Assembly: GCF_000092065.1 (NCBI RefSeq)
Contig: NC_009358.1
Span: forward strand, 806,001-870,000
DNA: 64,000 bases
Origin: Ostreococcus lucimarinus CCE9901
Lineage: Eukaryota > Chlorophyta > Mamiellophyceae > Mamiellales > Bathycoccaceae
Direction of reading: 5' to 3'
Below are positions 1 through 13,800 of this stretch, in pieces. The translations under genes were made by a program, and so were the position numbers. Under the pieces are notes generated by a model. The model was not told where the DNA came from. It was given only the letters and a program-made list of their open reading frames with translations, and did no database searches. Positions within the stretch are counted from its first letter, which is position 1. Each line of letters starts with the position of its first letter.

Positions 1-810
1 GTCGAGAAACGTCGAGCATCCGTCCTCCAAAAGGTCGGATTGCTGCTGCCACATTTGCTTCGAGCACATATTATTCCGCAAATTTCGAATCAGTAAAAGA
101 GCAGTCTCCCTGTCGATGGCCGTCATATTTTCCAATGGCGTCGTGTGCGACAATCTCAAAGCGTGTTCTGGCTCTGTTCGCGCTTCGTTCACTTTGAACA
201 AATCTGCGAGAAAACCGTAGACGGTAGCGAAATCTGGGGTGTTCGTGCTATTTTGTAGCGGTGGTGGCACGCCCGGAGCGCGTTTCGGCGCTACGGGTAG
301 CGAGCCATCCGGTTCCACTTGCAGCCGTAAACGCATCGCTTGCGACATGCCTGGCACGTAGTTGACGGCGCGCTCACCGTCTGCATGATTGCTTTTTTTG
401 TGTCTCGGTGGCGGCATCTGGTCTCCTTGACCAGACTTCATCAGCTTCAGGAAGTGTTTTTGCGCGTGTGATCTGATCTGCACAACGTCCTTTGATCCGA
501 CGTATTCCTCGATTCGTTTCCAGTCGCGGCTATACAACTCCAGCGCTCGCAAAAATCTCTGATGTTCCTTCGGCGTCCACGACACACGCGCCCGAGTCTG
601 CGTGTACGGTTTACGAGGTTTCTTTTTTCCATCCGCACTCGCTCCGCGCGTCGCCGACTTTCGCTTCGACATCTTGTTCGTGTCGCGCGCCACCTTGTCC
701 ACGGCGGCTTGCACCATCTCCTTGGTGACGATCGGTGGCGACGTCGTCGGCCCGGGGTCCGCCTGCGCCTCCGCGTGCCCTGGCGCCGCCACCAATGCAC
801 CGTGCTTCAT
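1..810 (-). CDS. REVEILLE/CCA1-family SHAQKYF-type MYB transcription factor (3' end outside window)
   Basis: An open frame of 270 codons runs from ATG at 810 to the window edge with no stop, so the C-terminus is missing. Residues about 74-122 form one MYB-like repeat ending in the SHAQKHF signature (114-120), the hallmark of the plant CCA1/LHY/REVEILLE class that binds the evening element. It is followed by a proline/basic stretch (PPPRHKKSNHA). Residues about 191-250 (PDFATVYGF, then DRETALLLIRNL) resemble the LCL region of RVE8/RVE4/RVE6-type proteins. By homology it is a nuclear DNA-binding regulator of circadian or evening-phased genes. Whether it is the algal CCA1 orthologue or an RVE8-like paralogue cannot be decided here; the LCL-like segment favours RVE8. 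It is divergent from TVP23. Confidence 0.88.
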   Translation of the reverse strand, partial: MKHGALVAAPGHAEAQADPGPTTSPPIVTKEMVQAAVDKVARDTNKMSKRKSATRGASADGKKKPRKPYTQTRARVSWTPKEHQRFLRALELYSRDWKRIEEYVGSKDVVQIRSHAQKHFLKLMKSGQGDQMPPPRHKKSNHADGERAVNYVPGMSQAMRLRLQVEPDGSLPVAPKRAPGVPPPLQNSTNTPDFATVYGFLADLFKVNEARTEPEHALRLSHTTPLENMTAIDRETALLLIRNLRNNMCSKQMWQQQSDLLEDGCSTFLD

Positions 811-1115
811 CTTCCGCGTCGCGCCGATCGCGTCCTCGGTCGATCGGGTGCCGACGCGTCGAGCGGGTGCCGACGCGTCGAGCCGATCCGATCCGACGAT
901 CGAGCCACTCGACACCGTCACCGCGCGCGCGCGCCCGACCCTCTTTCGCGTCCGCGCGCGTCGCGCGACGCGCTCGCGTCGTTCGAGCGCGCGTCTCGCC
1001 CGACGCGTCGGTGCCGCGCCGCGGTGCGTCGAGCGACCGCGTGTGACGCTTCGGTCGCGACGCGTCCGAGCGCTGGAGCGCGCGTTCGCCCGCACTTCGC
1101 GCCGCGCCTCGCAGC
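811..1115. promoter_or_regulatory. Divergent promoter between the MYB gene and TVP23
   Basis: This 305-bp GC-rich gap separates two head-to-head starts. It contains a perfect 19-bp tandem duplication at 845-882. I saw no TATA box or other clear element. Confidence 0.4.
845..882. repeat. 19-bp tandem duplication, two copies
   Basis: The unit CGGGTGCCGACGCGTCGAG occurs at 845-863 and again, identical, at 864-882, 35 bp upstream of the MYB start codon. Confidence 0.85.
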
Positions 1116-1664
1116 ATGGCCACGGTGGCCATCGCGCCCGACGTCCAGACGCACCCCACGGCGACGGCGGTGACGCTGGCGCTGAAGATGGCGCCGATCG
1201 CGACGTACTTGGCGTGCGAACTCGTCAATTCGGACGGTTTCGTCGCAAATTTCGTGGCGTGCGTCCTCGCGCTCGCGGTCGATTTTTGGTGGTGCAAGAA
1301 CGTCAGCGGACGCTTGCTCGTCGGTCTGCGGTATTGGAACGAGATAGACGACGCCGGGGAGTCGCGGTGGCGGTTCGAGGCGAGGGACGACGAGGGCATG
1401 GCGCGCGTGAGCGCGAACGAGAAGCGACTCTTCTGGACGACGCTGTACGGAGGCGCCATCGCGTGGGCCGCGCTGCTCGTCGGCGCCATCGCGTCGTTCG
1501 AATTGAACTACGCGTTGATCCCGTTGGTGGCGCTGTGCTTGGCGATGACGAATTTGGTGGGGTACTTTAAGTGTTCGAAGGACGCGCAGAGTCAGTTGAA
1601 TGGATTCGCGCGAAGGCAAGTCGCGAGCGCGTTGTTTTCGGGCGTCGGGTCCTCGGCCTCGTAG
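1116..1664 (+). CDS. TVP23-family Golgi membrane protein
   Basis: 182 residues starting at the first good ATG. Hydrophobic segments lie near residues 20-60 and 110-150, and the tail carries the family motif GYFKCSKDA followed by a short Ser/Ala-rich end. Length and topology fit TVP23/FAM18 (about 190-260 residues, four membrane spans). These proteins sit in late-Golgi/early-endosome membranes and support vesicle trafficking with YIP-family partners. It shares a 305-bp divergent region with the MYB gene. The paired aromatic/charged motif DFWWCKNVSGR, typical of the family's second loop, supports the call. Confidence 0.85.
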   Translation: MATVAIAPDVQTHPTATAVTLALKMAPIATYLACELVNSDGFVANFVACVLALAVDFWWCKNVSGRLLVGLRYWNEIDDAGESRWRFEARDDEGMARVSANEKRLFWTTLYGGAIAWAALLVGAIASFELNYALIPLVALCLAMTNLVGYFKCSKDAQSQLNGFARRQVASALFSGVGSSAS

Positions 1665-1896
1665 ATCGAGGGTTTCGTTCATGTAGATATTTTAGGAGTT
1701 GTAACGCGCGCGATTCGCGCGATTCTCGCGTTCGTCTTGAGCCGCACGACGTTTTGATCCTCGCGAGAGCGTCGTCGCGCCGCGCGAGATTCAACCAGTC
1801 ATCGACATTCCGAACCGGTGCGGCATCATACGGCGACGCGTCGTCACCCGATCGCGTCGGAGGCGAGACTTGCGGTTATTCCGGAGTCGACGCGCG

Positions 1897-4800
1897 ATGT
1901 CGCGCGCCGCGGGCGCGTCCGCGCCGTCCACGGCGAGCTCGCACGTTGCGTTCAGTGGCTGGCTGACCAAGCGCGGAGGAAAGGATTTATACGGTAAAGC
2001 CACGTGGCGCCTGCGATATTTCGTGCTTCGACGACCGAGACACGCGAAAGAGCGGGCGTGCGTGCGGTACTTCGCCAACGAACCCGCGGACGGGGCGGAG
2101 AGCGCGGCGAAAGGGGAGTTTGCGATTAACGGACAGAGTGCGGTGCGAATCTTGGATTCCGATGAAACGTTCGCGGAATTCGGGCTCAAAGCGCACAAGT
2201 ATGCCGGGAAGCGGATGTTTGCGTTTCAGACGATGCCGGGGCAGGGCGGGAAGAGCGCGGCGCTTGTCGTGGAGGCGGAGGATCTGACGACGATGCAACG
2301 GTGGGTGACGGCGATTAGCGAAGCAATCACTCGGGCAAGAAGTTTGGAGAATGAAGCGGCGAGTAAAACCGGTTTGGCGGTGTTAAACGCGCAAGTCGAT
2401 GGCGATGAAAACGATGTTTTACGAGGGAAGAACTTTCGGGGGACGCTTGAATTGGCGGGACTTTGCGGACCGCTCGGCGACGGCGCGCTCCCCGTGCATT
2501 TGGACGCGTGCTGGGAGAATTTGACCTTTGTTGATCTCATGGCGGATTCGTGCTTGAACGAAAAGCTCGGCAAGATGCGACGATCGAAATACGTGCGCGA
2601 GACGTTGACGAGCTTGGTCGACAGTGCGATCACGATTGGACGGTGCTTGGGGGCGTCGCCGATTCCCATGAGCGGGCCAGAGTCTAACGCGATGAGCACG
2701 ATTCGTCGAGCTCTTGATGATATGCTCGCACTCGCTCGCTTGATGCCAGTCGGTACGAAAGACAATAATATTTTTGTTTCGTTTCTTGCGGCGCTGTTGG
2801 ATCGCGTTCGTCAGCTTCGACCAGGTGAACTGATCATGTGTCCGGGAGGTTGGGCAAACGAAGAAGGCGGCGCTGCGGTGATTTACACCATTCACCGTCT
2901 CCCCGCACACTTCGTTGTGAGCTTGACCAACTGCGGCGACGGTGTGGAGTTTCATCCTATTCAAGCTGATCCTGCGAAAGATGCTTTCAAGTATATTCAT
3001 ACCATTCAGTTGATGGACGTTCCGATAGCCGTCGCGATGGACTCCTCGGCGTGGGCGCTGCTGTTCCGCCCGTTGATTTTCCCTCAAGACGCCGCCAGTG
3101 CGAAAGACATGATTTACAACAAGCTCCTTCCCATGATGAATGGTCGTCCTCTACTCGCTTCGGTCACCCCCAAACCACTGCGCACTGTTAAGTTTGCGAA
3201 ACAGCCAAGAGGACGCGATTCAAGCGGCGTCTTTACCGCACTCGAAGCCGCTCGATGCGGTCTCGCTAGTTTAGGTTGCCCGCCGAATCGTGCAGATGCG
3301 TTGGTGAACCTTGGAGTAAGGTTTGTCATGCTTGAAGAGGCCAAGCGCGATTTGGAGCGCGTGAACATGATCGGTGCAAGCGCTCTGGTTACGTTGCAAG
3401 CGGCGTGTAGAACGGTTGCGGAATACGCGGCGAATCATGCCGACTTGTGCGTCGAGGCAGAAGAAGCAAGTAATGGTGAGCCACCGAAGAAAACGACAAT
3501 GCCCCGAGAAACGCTGGCGCAGATGTTGCGCTCAGTTGAATCGGTGATTCTGCGGACAAAGGCCCTGCACGGCGCAACGACACTACCGCCGGCATTGCAA
3601 CCGCCGAAGGTACCGATCACGGCGTGCGCTTTACCACTCTTCAACCGCCTCGCCAGCGAAGGTAACGTAGATTCGTTAGCAGGTGCAGCTAGAACGCCAC
3701 CGATTTTGAGGCCAGTCGAACTCACATTGGTGCCGGATGCCGTGGCGAAGCTAGAAGACGTACCCAAGGCGTTGAGAAACGCGCTGCATTGCTGCACGAT
3801 TCTCGCAAACCAAGCGGATTTGATGCCAAACTCTTACGCCTTGCGCGTGAGCTTGCTCGTGCACTTGTTTGTACATGTCCTGCCGGCACCTTTACCTATT
3901 ACGCACCCTGAGAGACATACGAAATGCTTTTGGGCATCGGTGAACACCACCTATGAGCTCCAAGCTGAAATTTTGAGGAGTCTAAATTTGTTGCTGCGGC
4001 ACTTTTCCGCCGCAGCGCTTTCAATCAGCGTCACGCAGACTTTCGATGCAGCGCGTTTACTCACCATTGCCAATTTCGCGGCAATCGCGGATGCGACGCT
4101 TCGTCTTAAAGTAGCAGACGCGCCGTCTGCGTTCATGCAACACTACGCCGGATACGCCGAAGGTCCGATTTCGGCGTTTGGTTTTGAAATCGGTCCGTTC
4201 GCCGTTGAGGCAGAGTACTTGCGTTTCCACTGCCCAGAACGTACCATTAGGTTGACTCAGACGCTGGATTACTTTCATAGCTTGAAGAAAACGATCGAGA
4301 GCGATCACATGATTTACCGTTGGGAGAATGAAGCCGCGGGTGGGATGTCGTTTGGCGTCGGCGAGGCGAGACTCATCGATCAAGTCTGTTTGCAAATGGG
4401 TATCGGCCGAGAAGATCCAGAGTACTTGGCAAAGTATCACAGTGGCGAGTTGCGTGAGTTTGCCGATAGCTATCCGGAAATGAGTGCACTTCGAGATATC
4501 ATTTTCATGTTCAAGTTACTCATGGCGCCGACGTCAGACGACCTTCCAGAGCTCGCACGTTGGAAGCCCATCGACGCTGCGTTGGATTGGAGTGTGGCGC
4601 GACGCGAAAGTTCGCGTAGTTACTTTGACTTGGAAGTGCGGGCTTTCGGTCGTGCTTTGACTATTCAGCCTTGGAAAGAACCAGAGGTAGAACAGGGCAC
4701 GTCTAAGACAGGTTGGCGTAACATTTTTGGCGGTGGATTTTTCGCAAGAATGCAAGATCGCCGGCCGCGATGCCCACCTTCGGGCGCCAATCCCAGCAAC

Positions 4801-7800
4801 CTGGCTGGTCAGCGAGTCGACACCGAAGAAGACGTCCTTCATTTGCGCGAGGTACCAACGTTTGACAATCTGCTTAAACCAAGCGAGTCGGAGCTGCTCC
4901 TGACTTACTTGACCGCTCCCATGATTCGTTTGCCGCTCGTGATGAAGCTGTTCGCAGAACCGACACGCGTGCGCGGGTTGACGCACAACGACATTCAGAG
5001 TGTTTTAGACGCTGTGATTTTCGAGCCCGGACCTTGGGCGCCTCCAGAGCCGACGACAATACCAAAGGAAATACCTGCAACAACGCGAGCGCATATGGCA
5101 ACGCCGACTGGTTTACTCGTGCACGAGCTCATCAACTGTCCGGCGCCTCTCGCGGATAGCGCCGAAGAGCTGTTGGCGTTGAGTTTGGAATTAGATACCG
5201 GGCGTCACGACGCACCGAGCGCACAAGGGGTGTTGTTCGCGTGTAGGATGCTCACTAGACTGCTGGCGTTCGTAGATAGCATCCTCAAGGCAAATTCGCT
5301 CGATTCGGAATTCACGACATCCACTGGCTTGACGCGAGGGCTGGATTGTTCGTCGGCGTCTTTGTCGGCACTCGCGGACGTCAAAGTCCGCATCACCAAA
5401 GCACTCAAGGAGAGATGTCGACCAGTGATTCAGCGATGGTTACGTCACGCGGTGAAGAAAAATGCAATTCGTGCGGCTTGCGCACTTCACGCACATCTCG
5501 CGTACATGTACTACTGGACGCCTCGAGTAGAAATAGACAAACAAGCGGCCCTCATTATTCTCACGGCACAGCAGTACATTTTCGTGAACTACCACTTCAC
5601 AGATACACCGGATGGAAGCGAGACGAGCAATAGAAAGTTGGCGGACACGGGGAGTATGAGCGGTGTCGATACTGGTCTCGGCTTTGCGCCGACGGAGATT
5701 TTTGACCTGTTCCAGCGAAAGCGACGGAGCATTCTGGAATGGGCGGCGGCGAATCCGCAAGACGCTAATAGCATTCTGGAGAACGTCGTCGAGACGCTCA
5801 CTACTAAGAAGACAGATGGCTCGAACTCACCAACGAACGTGTTGGATGCAGAGGACACGTTTAGCGCGAAGCGTGCGTGGCGCCGTGCACCAGGTGCGGG
5901 TGGTGCTGGTAGATTTGTCAGCTACGTGTCGGATATCCCATTCGCAGATCTCGTCGAGAGGGACAAACGGGCCGCGGCGCTTTTACTTCAAAACCATCGT
6001 CACTACGGAGAGTGGCTTCTGGAGACGACGCTGCAGTCTTTCGATATGGAAATTAATGCTCAGCTCGGCGAATTCACCGTTCGAAAGAACCGATTGCGTC
6101 ATTTAGAAGCTAGTATTCGTGAAATGCCGGACTTCGTCGCAGCGCTGGGACCAGTGCTCGCCAAGCGCGGGATTGAGCCGTCGCACTTCCAAGAACTCAG
6201 CAAAGGGGACGAGCTCGTGATCGGCGATTCGGGGGATGTCGTTCACTGTGCGGAGGTAAAGAATACGGAGCATCGTACATGGATGCGTCTCGTGGGTCTC
6301 AATCATGATATTCAGTTGTGGGATCGAGATCCAAGACCGCCGCTGAACGAATTTACGCGACCGCTCGTTAGCCGCGTGCAGACAAAGTCACAAGCATTAG
6401 AACTTTTGGGTCGTGCAGTCGGTGCTGGTGGTCTCGCAAGCTGCGAGCAATGGATTCTTTCTATTCTTGATCCCATCATCAAGGGTCCGGGCGCGGGATA
6501 TCTGCACGGTGTCGAGCTCTTTTTACCCAAAAATACAATTCACGGGTCCATAGCTCGCCTCGCCGGCACTGGCGCGCCTGAGAATGCGGTGAGCGAACCT
6601 TGGAGTTTTTGGAAGCGAAAGACTGTGAGCACATCCAATGACGATCAACGTCGCGTGGAAGAGGCCAAGCAGCTCTTGACGGAGGTAATGATCGTTAGAG
6701 AACCTCCTCTGGTACAAGTTTTCCGCGTGGAATCGTACGGTCGACGTTGGCGACGTTCGTTAGTGTTCGCATCAAATGCTTCTTTCTGCCTCGCAGATAT
6801 CGATCCCGATGGTCAACCAATTCTAAAGGATGAAAATGAACGATTTTTACTATCTGCCGCGCGTCTAGGCTCGCGAGCTCCGAGTTTAGTCGTCACGAGA
6901 CTCTTGAATGGCTTCATCGGACGCGAGTCGTTTGTTCCGGCGCGACATTTGCGTGGCTTACTGCCCCAGGTTTTGCTCGAAGAGTACCAGTTTTGGCGAA
7001 GCGAAACTACTGGTGATTTATTTGGTACCGCGAATGAAAGTGCTTCGCACCCGAATACTATGATCCATGTGCGATTGGGCTATGAAAACAATTTACTGCT
7101 CGATGGAGGATTTCCCGTAGATACTCGCGCCATCGTGCGAAGACTTCCAACAATGGGTGCTGATGGGATTTCGCGTCTCCCCCCGCTAGATGGTTCGTAC
7201 GTCGATGGTCAGCTTACATTAGTAGATCTTCTGTATGCGCCCTCGCTGGCGGGTGAACAAGGGCGCGCTCTACTCGCGCTCACCAAGTCTCTCGCCGCCG
7301 TCGAAGGATTGGCACATTCGCTTGTCTGGTCATCAAAACCTGGGCTCGAAAGTGGGCCGAATGAGCACATCGCGGGTGTGTGCGATATATCGCGTGTTGA
7401 ACTTCCAAGACTTGGTGTTTCGTTCAATGCGATAGAGTCAGGTGGTGCTATTCGCTTGGAGTGTGAGGAACACGCCGGGTTGTTTTTAGCGCAAAGACGC
7501 AACGCCGCGCTCGAGATTCTGCTTACCGGGCTGCCGCATGCGCTTCTTCTCGAAGCTCGAGACGGTGCACTGTCTGTGCTATTATCGGCGAGCGCAATAC
7601 CTCGACCCGCGGCGACTGCGTCGGACTTCGCGCATGGAGCGAGCACGGGACTCGGCTCAGATCTCATAATCGATCGTTGGAGCACGCAGTGGGTGGAAAA
7701 CATAGGCAGCACAAAGCACTATGTGTATCCTGTGCATCCTTCGCATGCGACAATCAGTGCAACGTCGATGCCAGCCGCTCTATATCTCGCAATCCTGCGA

Positions 7801-10800
7801 TTCATAGGTCGCGATTATCTCGCCGTGCTCAGACTTGCGGAACTCTGTGTGTCAGAAGCGGTGCCCACGCCAGAGGAAGCGCAGCTGTGGGACGCGCTCG
7901 CGCATGCGTGCTCTTTGGATCCAAGCCCCGACGCCACAGCAGTTCGCGTGAAGCTTATGTTGATGGTAAAAGACACTCCAATCGAACCCCGACTCGCGCT
8001 GAAGTGGCCACCCGTGGCGGATGTACTGAATTACGTCAATTGCTGGTCGTACATCAGCGCAAATTGTCGCCTCACTGGACATGAAGAGCTCACCGCGATC
8101 GAAAGCTTGGTTACGGAGACCATGGCAAAGAAGAAAACTTCCAAGTTCAAGGCTGTCATTAGTTTCATGTTCCCCGGCTCCAAGAAGGCGAGCGCGGCGG
8201 ATATGAGTATGGATCCAACGAAGACCCCAGAGTTGTTGAATCGTGCGGCGTACTTGAGGCAGCTCGTGGGCGGAATCGCGCGCATGAGCGCCGGATCTAC
8301 GCCGACGAGTTCTGGATTCCCTCTAGTATATCCAGTGGCGCCAGAATATGACAGATTCGATACCGTGGACGACCTGACTTGCTTGTCCGATAAGGTAACG
8401 GGTGAAGGACCTCTGGGCAAACTCGCGGGTCTGATTCAAACGTACAATCGTCCAGATGACGTGAGCGTCAACGGTAGTCAGGCGCTCGCTTTGATCGGCC
8501 AATGGATCGACAAGGAAAAGTTCAATCTCGACGGTAACTTGGGATTCCCGTTATTCTTTGAGCTCATGACTGGAACCCTGCCGCTGCGCGTTCTTCCTGG
8601 TGATTCTCCCCATCGTTGGGGTTGCGTTCTCCTTCGTTTTGTGCCAAACGAGCAATCGATGAAGTGCGGTACACTCATGAGTACGTTACGCGTACTTGCT
8701 TCCAGCCCCAACATCGCGCAGGATTGTCCTAAAATGGAAGAACAGAGCGTTGGTCAACGGTTTAGTTCAATGTTTACTTCGGACGGTGCGATAGGTATGT
8801 TACTTCGCAAAGTACGACCGTACCTGCAACAGCGAAAAGAGGAATTCCCCGGTCGCATATCTTGGACGGGCAAGGAGTACTTGACGCAGAGCATATACGA
8901 GTCTGACGTGCAGACTTGGGCGCGTACGATTGCTACTGGCGGCAGATGGGCGCTGACTCGATTCATGAATACATCGTGCTCTGAGCGCGAGTTCTCTCTC
9001 AAGTCGAGCGATAGCGCTGAGATGGCTGGTGGTACCACGTGGAGTGGGAAAACACTCCAGCACGTGGATCTGGAGATGCTCGTGAAGCGCCCACTCGGTG
9101 TCCTTGATTTGAACAAGTATGTCGTTCCTCTTACGGAAGATAGAGCCGATGAACTCGCGGAATCCGTCGCGCTCGGCGGTGTCGGTGGTTTGCCGTTTGA
9201 CGTCAGCCAGCATCCAGCGGCTACGACGTCCGTCGCTAGACAGATGCTCAATCGTTTGCGCGCCGACGTAACCGGAGCATCAGACAAAGCTAAGGCGCGA
9301 CGCATGAATGGTGATTTTAGTGCGGTGACGTTGAAGGGTTTCTCCCCCAGTGATACTGCCGCGATCGCATCTGAAGCGGGTGCAGGCCGCGCCGGTCATG
9401 CCGCGGGGACCGCCCGTGCGGTTCTACGTGAATTGCTAGAAGGAATTCGTCGTGTCACCGCCGACGATAAGGCGGCCGCATCTGAGGCTATGTCAGCTGC
9501 ACTTGCTACGGCGAATGGTTTACGAAAAGACGTCGAGTCTGGGACAAAGATGTTACGTCTCGGATTGCAGCGCCGCGCAGGGGCTTGGGCCGAGGTGACA
9601 TTTGAAGATTTGGTTGAGTGTTTGACGTGCGAAGGCGGCGAACACATTTTATCCCGTTTGTCTCCAGATGTGACCGCAAAGCAAATAGTTGATGCGTTAT
9701 ATTTGACGTCGCAAGCGTTGCTGCTCACGCTTCGCGCGACGCTAGCCGCGAAAGCGGCGGGTATGGTGGCTGACACGCTCATAGCGTTGACGAATTGTGC
9801 AAAGACAGCGGCTATTGACGGTATTGATTCTGTCGATCGAGACTTGAGGCTCAAAGCTCTGGCAATCGCGGAGTTGATTTCAGTGGAACGACATTACTTC
9901 CAGGCGGACACTGCGAATCCATTCAGCAAGGCAACGCGCTTGATCTTTGATCCTCGTTTGCTAGTCTACGAGTACAGTCAGAGCATCGTGCTGCGCAAGC
10001 GCCAAGTCGAGCTGACTCGAGATTTCGTTGACACGGCTGAGAACGGTGGCGGCCAGTGCGCACAGATGCTCATGGGTGAAGGTAAAACAACTGTGGTGTG
10101 TCCATTACTGGGCTTCGTTCTCGCCAAGAGCAGCTCTGTCGTCGTCCAAGTAGTCCCTCACGCACTTCTCGAGTTTTCGCGAAGCACTTTGCGCAAGGCG
10201 TACTCAGGAGTCATCAGACGTTCGGTCGTTACCCTCGAGTTCAACCGATACACATCCCTCGCCGATGGCTCAATACTCGCAACTTTAAGGAAAGCGAAAG
10301 AGAATCGAGCCATCGTCATCTCGTCACCGACAAGCATCAAGTCTCTCGCGCTTAAATTTTTGGAAGTCTGCCACCTGCTCGATCAATCGTACATCGCTGA
10401 CCGTGATGGCAAGACCGGTGGTATGCTCGCACAAGGAGCTGATTTAGTCAGTCGCGTTTTTGGTGGCGCTAAAAGTCGGAGTGAACGTGTTGCTGAGGCT
10501 GGTGGGTTAACCATCGAAGAAATAAACACATTGCGCTCAGAGGCAACGGCGGCCGCGGAAATTTTTGAAATTTTCCAAACTGGCACGCTTATTTTGGACG
10601 AAGTCGACTTGATTCTTCATCCTTTGAAATCCGAACTCAACTGGCCAATGGGTCGACGTATTCCGCTCGACTTCAGCAAGGCTGCGTCAGGCGACGGTTT
10701 GAGATGGAAGCTTCCATATTACATCCTTGACGCCATCTTCGCAGTCACGTACGGGCGCTCGACGGCTTCGGAGGCTGAAGGTTCGCAAGAGGCAATCGAT

Positions 10801-13800
10801 CTGCTCGACGGTATACGCGCCGCGGTTCGAACGGCGATCGAATCGAAACAATTGCAGACATCACCGCATCTAGCGTTGCTCGATAAGTCTTGGTATCAAG
10901 ATATCTTGCGTCCGCTCTTGGCGCAGTGGACGAGCATTTGGCTGCGTGCTCATGGCGCGTTGCGTGGCATGTCAGAGGCACTCATTATGGCGTATCTTCT
11001 GCGGGGACCGGGCGCGGCTGAAGCAAAAGCGCAGCTGAATCGTGAATGTGAAGACGAGGCTGTGAAGATGACCAACCTCGCGCGAGATTGGCTTTGCTCT
11101 CTGTTGCCTCACATGCTCGCGAAGATTAATCGCGTAACGTTTGGTTTGTTACAGCCCGCGGACGTATCGCTACTCGAAGAAGTGACGGGATCGCGTCTGC
11201 CGAAAACCCGTAGACTTTTGGCAGTTCCTTTCGTGGGTAAGGATATTCCGAGTCGAACGAATGAGTTCTCACATCCAGATGTCGTTCTCGGGTTGACAAT
11301 TTGCGCATACCGCCTCGAGGGTTTGCGCCGTGCCGACTTCAAGCAAATGCTTCGAATCTTAATGGAAGAGTACGATAACGAGGCCGGTCCTCCTCAGAAG
11401 CGACCGGCTGCTCGTAGGTGGGCGGACTGGGTGCGTACGACTGGGAAGCGAGTGCGAGGTGAAGCGCGCGCTGAGGCAGCGCTCGCCGCAAGACGACGCG
11501 GCGTTTCGCAGCAAACCGGAACTACAAATGTCGGGGATACCCGCGGATTGGCGTGGCTCGAAGACGACACCGCAGGTCTGCAAGACGACGAGGTTTGGCC
11601 TTTGCAGCTTATCGATCTCAGAGATCACGATCAGGTTGAAGAAATCTACCAACTTCTGCGAAGGACGCCGCCGTGTATCGAGTATTATCTCGACGAATTT
11701 GTCTTCCCTGAAACGGCGCAGCATCAAGATTTGAAACTGAGCGCCACTGGCCAAGAACTCGGTGGTGATGTGTTGTTCCCCAACCGACTCGGTTTTAGCG
11801 GTACCCCGAGCGACTTACTGCCGCTCGAGCTCGGTGCTCCGCGATACGAATCCGGCTCTGACGCCAAGATGCTGGCATACTTGACGGATCCGGAAACCGC
11901 AGCGACGATGCCTTTGGACGTTGATTGGAACGTGCAGACTCTCCTCACCCGTATTGCGACGGTAGACCCACCGATACGTGCGCTCATCGATACGGGTGCG
12001 CTTGTCACGGGCATGTCCAACCTCGATGTCTCGAGATTCTTACTCGAGAAGGGTCTGAAATGGGCTGAAGGATGTGTGTTCCTCGACGAAAATGATCGAC
12101 AGATGATTCTCATGCGCAAAGGATGGGAAGTCATTCCTCTTCAACGCGTCGCCGCAATGCCTTTGACGAAACGATTTACGTTCTATGATCAAGTTCATAC
12201 GACCGGTATGGACATCAAACAGGCCGCGGCGTCGCAGGCAGCCATCACCCTCGGTAAAGACATGTGTCTTCGCGATTATGCGCAGGGTGCTTGGCGCATG
12301 CGCGGTTTGGGCAAGGGTCAGACGCTAAAGGTGATTGTGATTCCGGAGGTTGCGAGACTCATCTCGCACGAAGTTGCCAAAGGAGGTGGACAGATCCCAT
12401 CGACGCGCGATGCTGAACTCGCGACAATGTCGGCCGAAGCGGTCGAGAAGCGTAAGTTACGAGACATCACGGCTTGGCTCGTCGTGAACAGTATGCGAAG
12501 TGAGAATATTCAAGCCGGTTTGCTCGCAGAGCAACGCGCGGCGAATATCTGGAGAAAGCATTCATACAGGAAGCTTGTGTCATCGCCCACTGCACCGGGA
12601 ACACCAAAGGCGGAGGGTATGATTCACGCGTGCCTTGACGTCTTCCGAGATCGCGTGTCGTACGTCGTGGCGAATGTCATTCCTCAAAGTGTATCGCCTT
12701 CAGAGAAGTTAGCGAGGAGCGTACAGCAGTTCGGACATTTGCTCGACGATAGTCCTCGCGCAAAAGAGCAATTACGATTGATCGTGAACGACGTGAAGCA
12801 AATGGAGGAGACGACGAATGCGGCGTTGAAGCGGATTCGCGCTGGCACACACATGGCTCCAGATGCGGCGGAGTCCGGTGATCAAGGTTTGGCTGGTGGT
12901 TTGGAGCACGCCTTGGACCTCGAGCAAGTTCAAGAGAATGAGGAAGAACAAGAAAATGAGCAAGAACAAGAGCAAGAGAAGGAAGAAGAACGTGAGGAAG
13001 AAATCATCGAGGAAGCCCCAGATGGCTTGAAGTACGTGCGCGACGACGAGAAACAGCCGTCGTGGAGTTACGAGTCTTTGTGCAAAAGTCCAAGCTCAAT
13101 GGCTCAAGGTTTCTACCCACTCAAAACGTTCAAGATACATAAAGGTGTCGGCAAGACTACAGCACCTTTGGATTTCCCGGAGTATCTATATCTATCGAAA
13201 AATTACTTCCGTGAAGGATGGGCGCTCAACGGCCATCGACGCTTGAAGAATCTCACCGTCGTGCTGGACTGGGTACCGGATAGCAGCGCTTTATCGACCG
13301 ACGCCGGTGGTAGCGTCGCGGCGGGTACGTTCACAGCAGACCAGGAGTCAGCGCTACGAACTGCGTTCGATATGTTTGACTCTTCCGGAAACGGTCGTTT
13401 GACAGAGTCCGACCTCCGAGAGGTTTTGCGTGAGATCGACGCTTGCGTAGAAGACGATGAGCTTCGTCTTCAACAGTTGGCGCGTGAGGTTGCTGCAGAA
13501 TCACGCACGTTCAATACCGGGGGTAAGTCATCTGGGACGTCTTTCGAGGAGTTAAAGCGCGTCCTTCGTTCGAAGAACATTTACTCATTGCAACGTGGGC
13601 GATACTACGTCGCGTTGTCTCTGGCTGAAGCCGAGTCGCTGCGCGTTGTCATGCATCTCACGAAGGGTAGTAAAGCGAGTGACGGCAAACTGATTCCATC
13701 CAAACTCACCGAAGCTGCGTTGCGAATCGGTGGCGGTACGCTCATCGATAACACGTCGAGATTTACGCCCGCACAGGTGTTTCAAGGTGCGACGGCCGAG

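Noticed and set aside
611-1489. 292-codon minus ORF between the MYB and TVP23 genes
   Set aside because: It is out of frame with the MYB gene and antisense to TVP23, with an Arg-rich composition only.
1870-1896. Nine-residue N-terminal extension of the giant protein
   Set aside because: It would need a TTG start; the first ATG at 1897 precedes the PH domain at a sensible distance.
10447-10453. GACTGAC on the minus strand
   Set aside because: It lies inside the giant conserved plus-strand gene; chance occurrence, as are copies near 32309 and 63247 within coding sequence.
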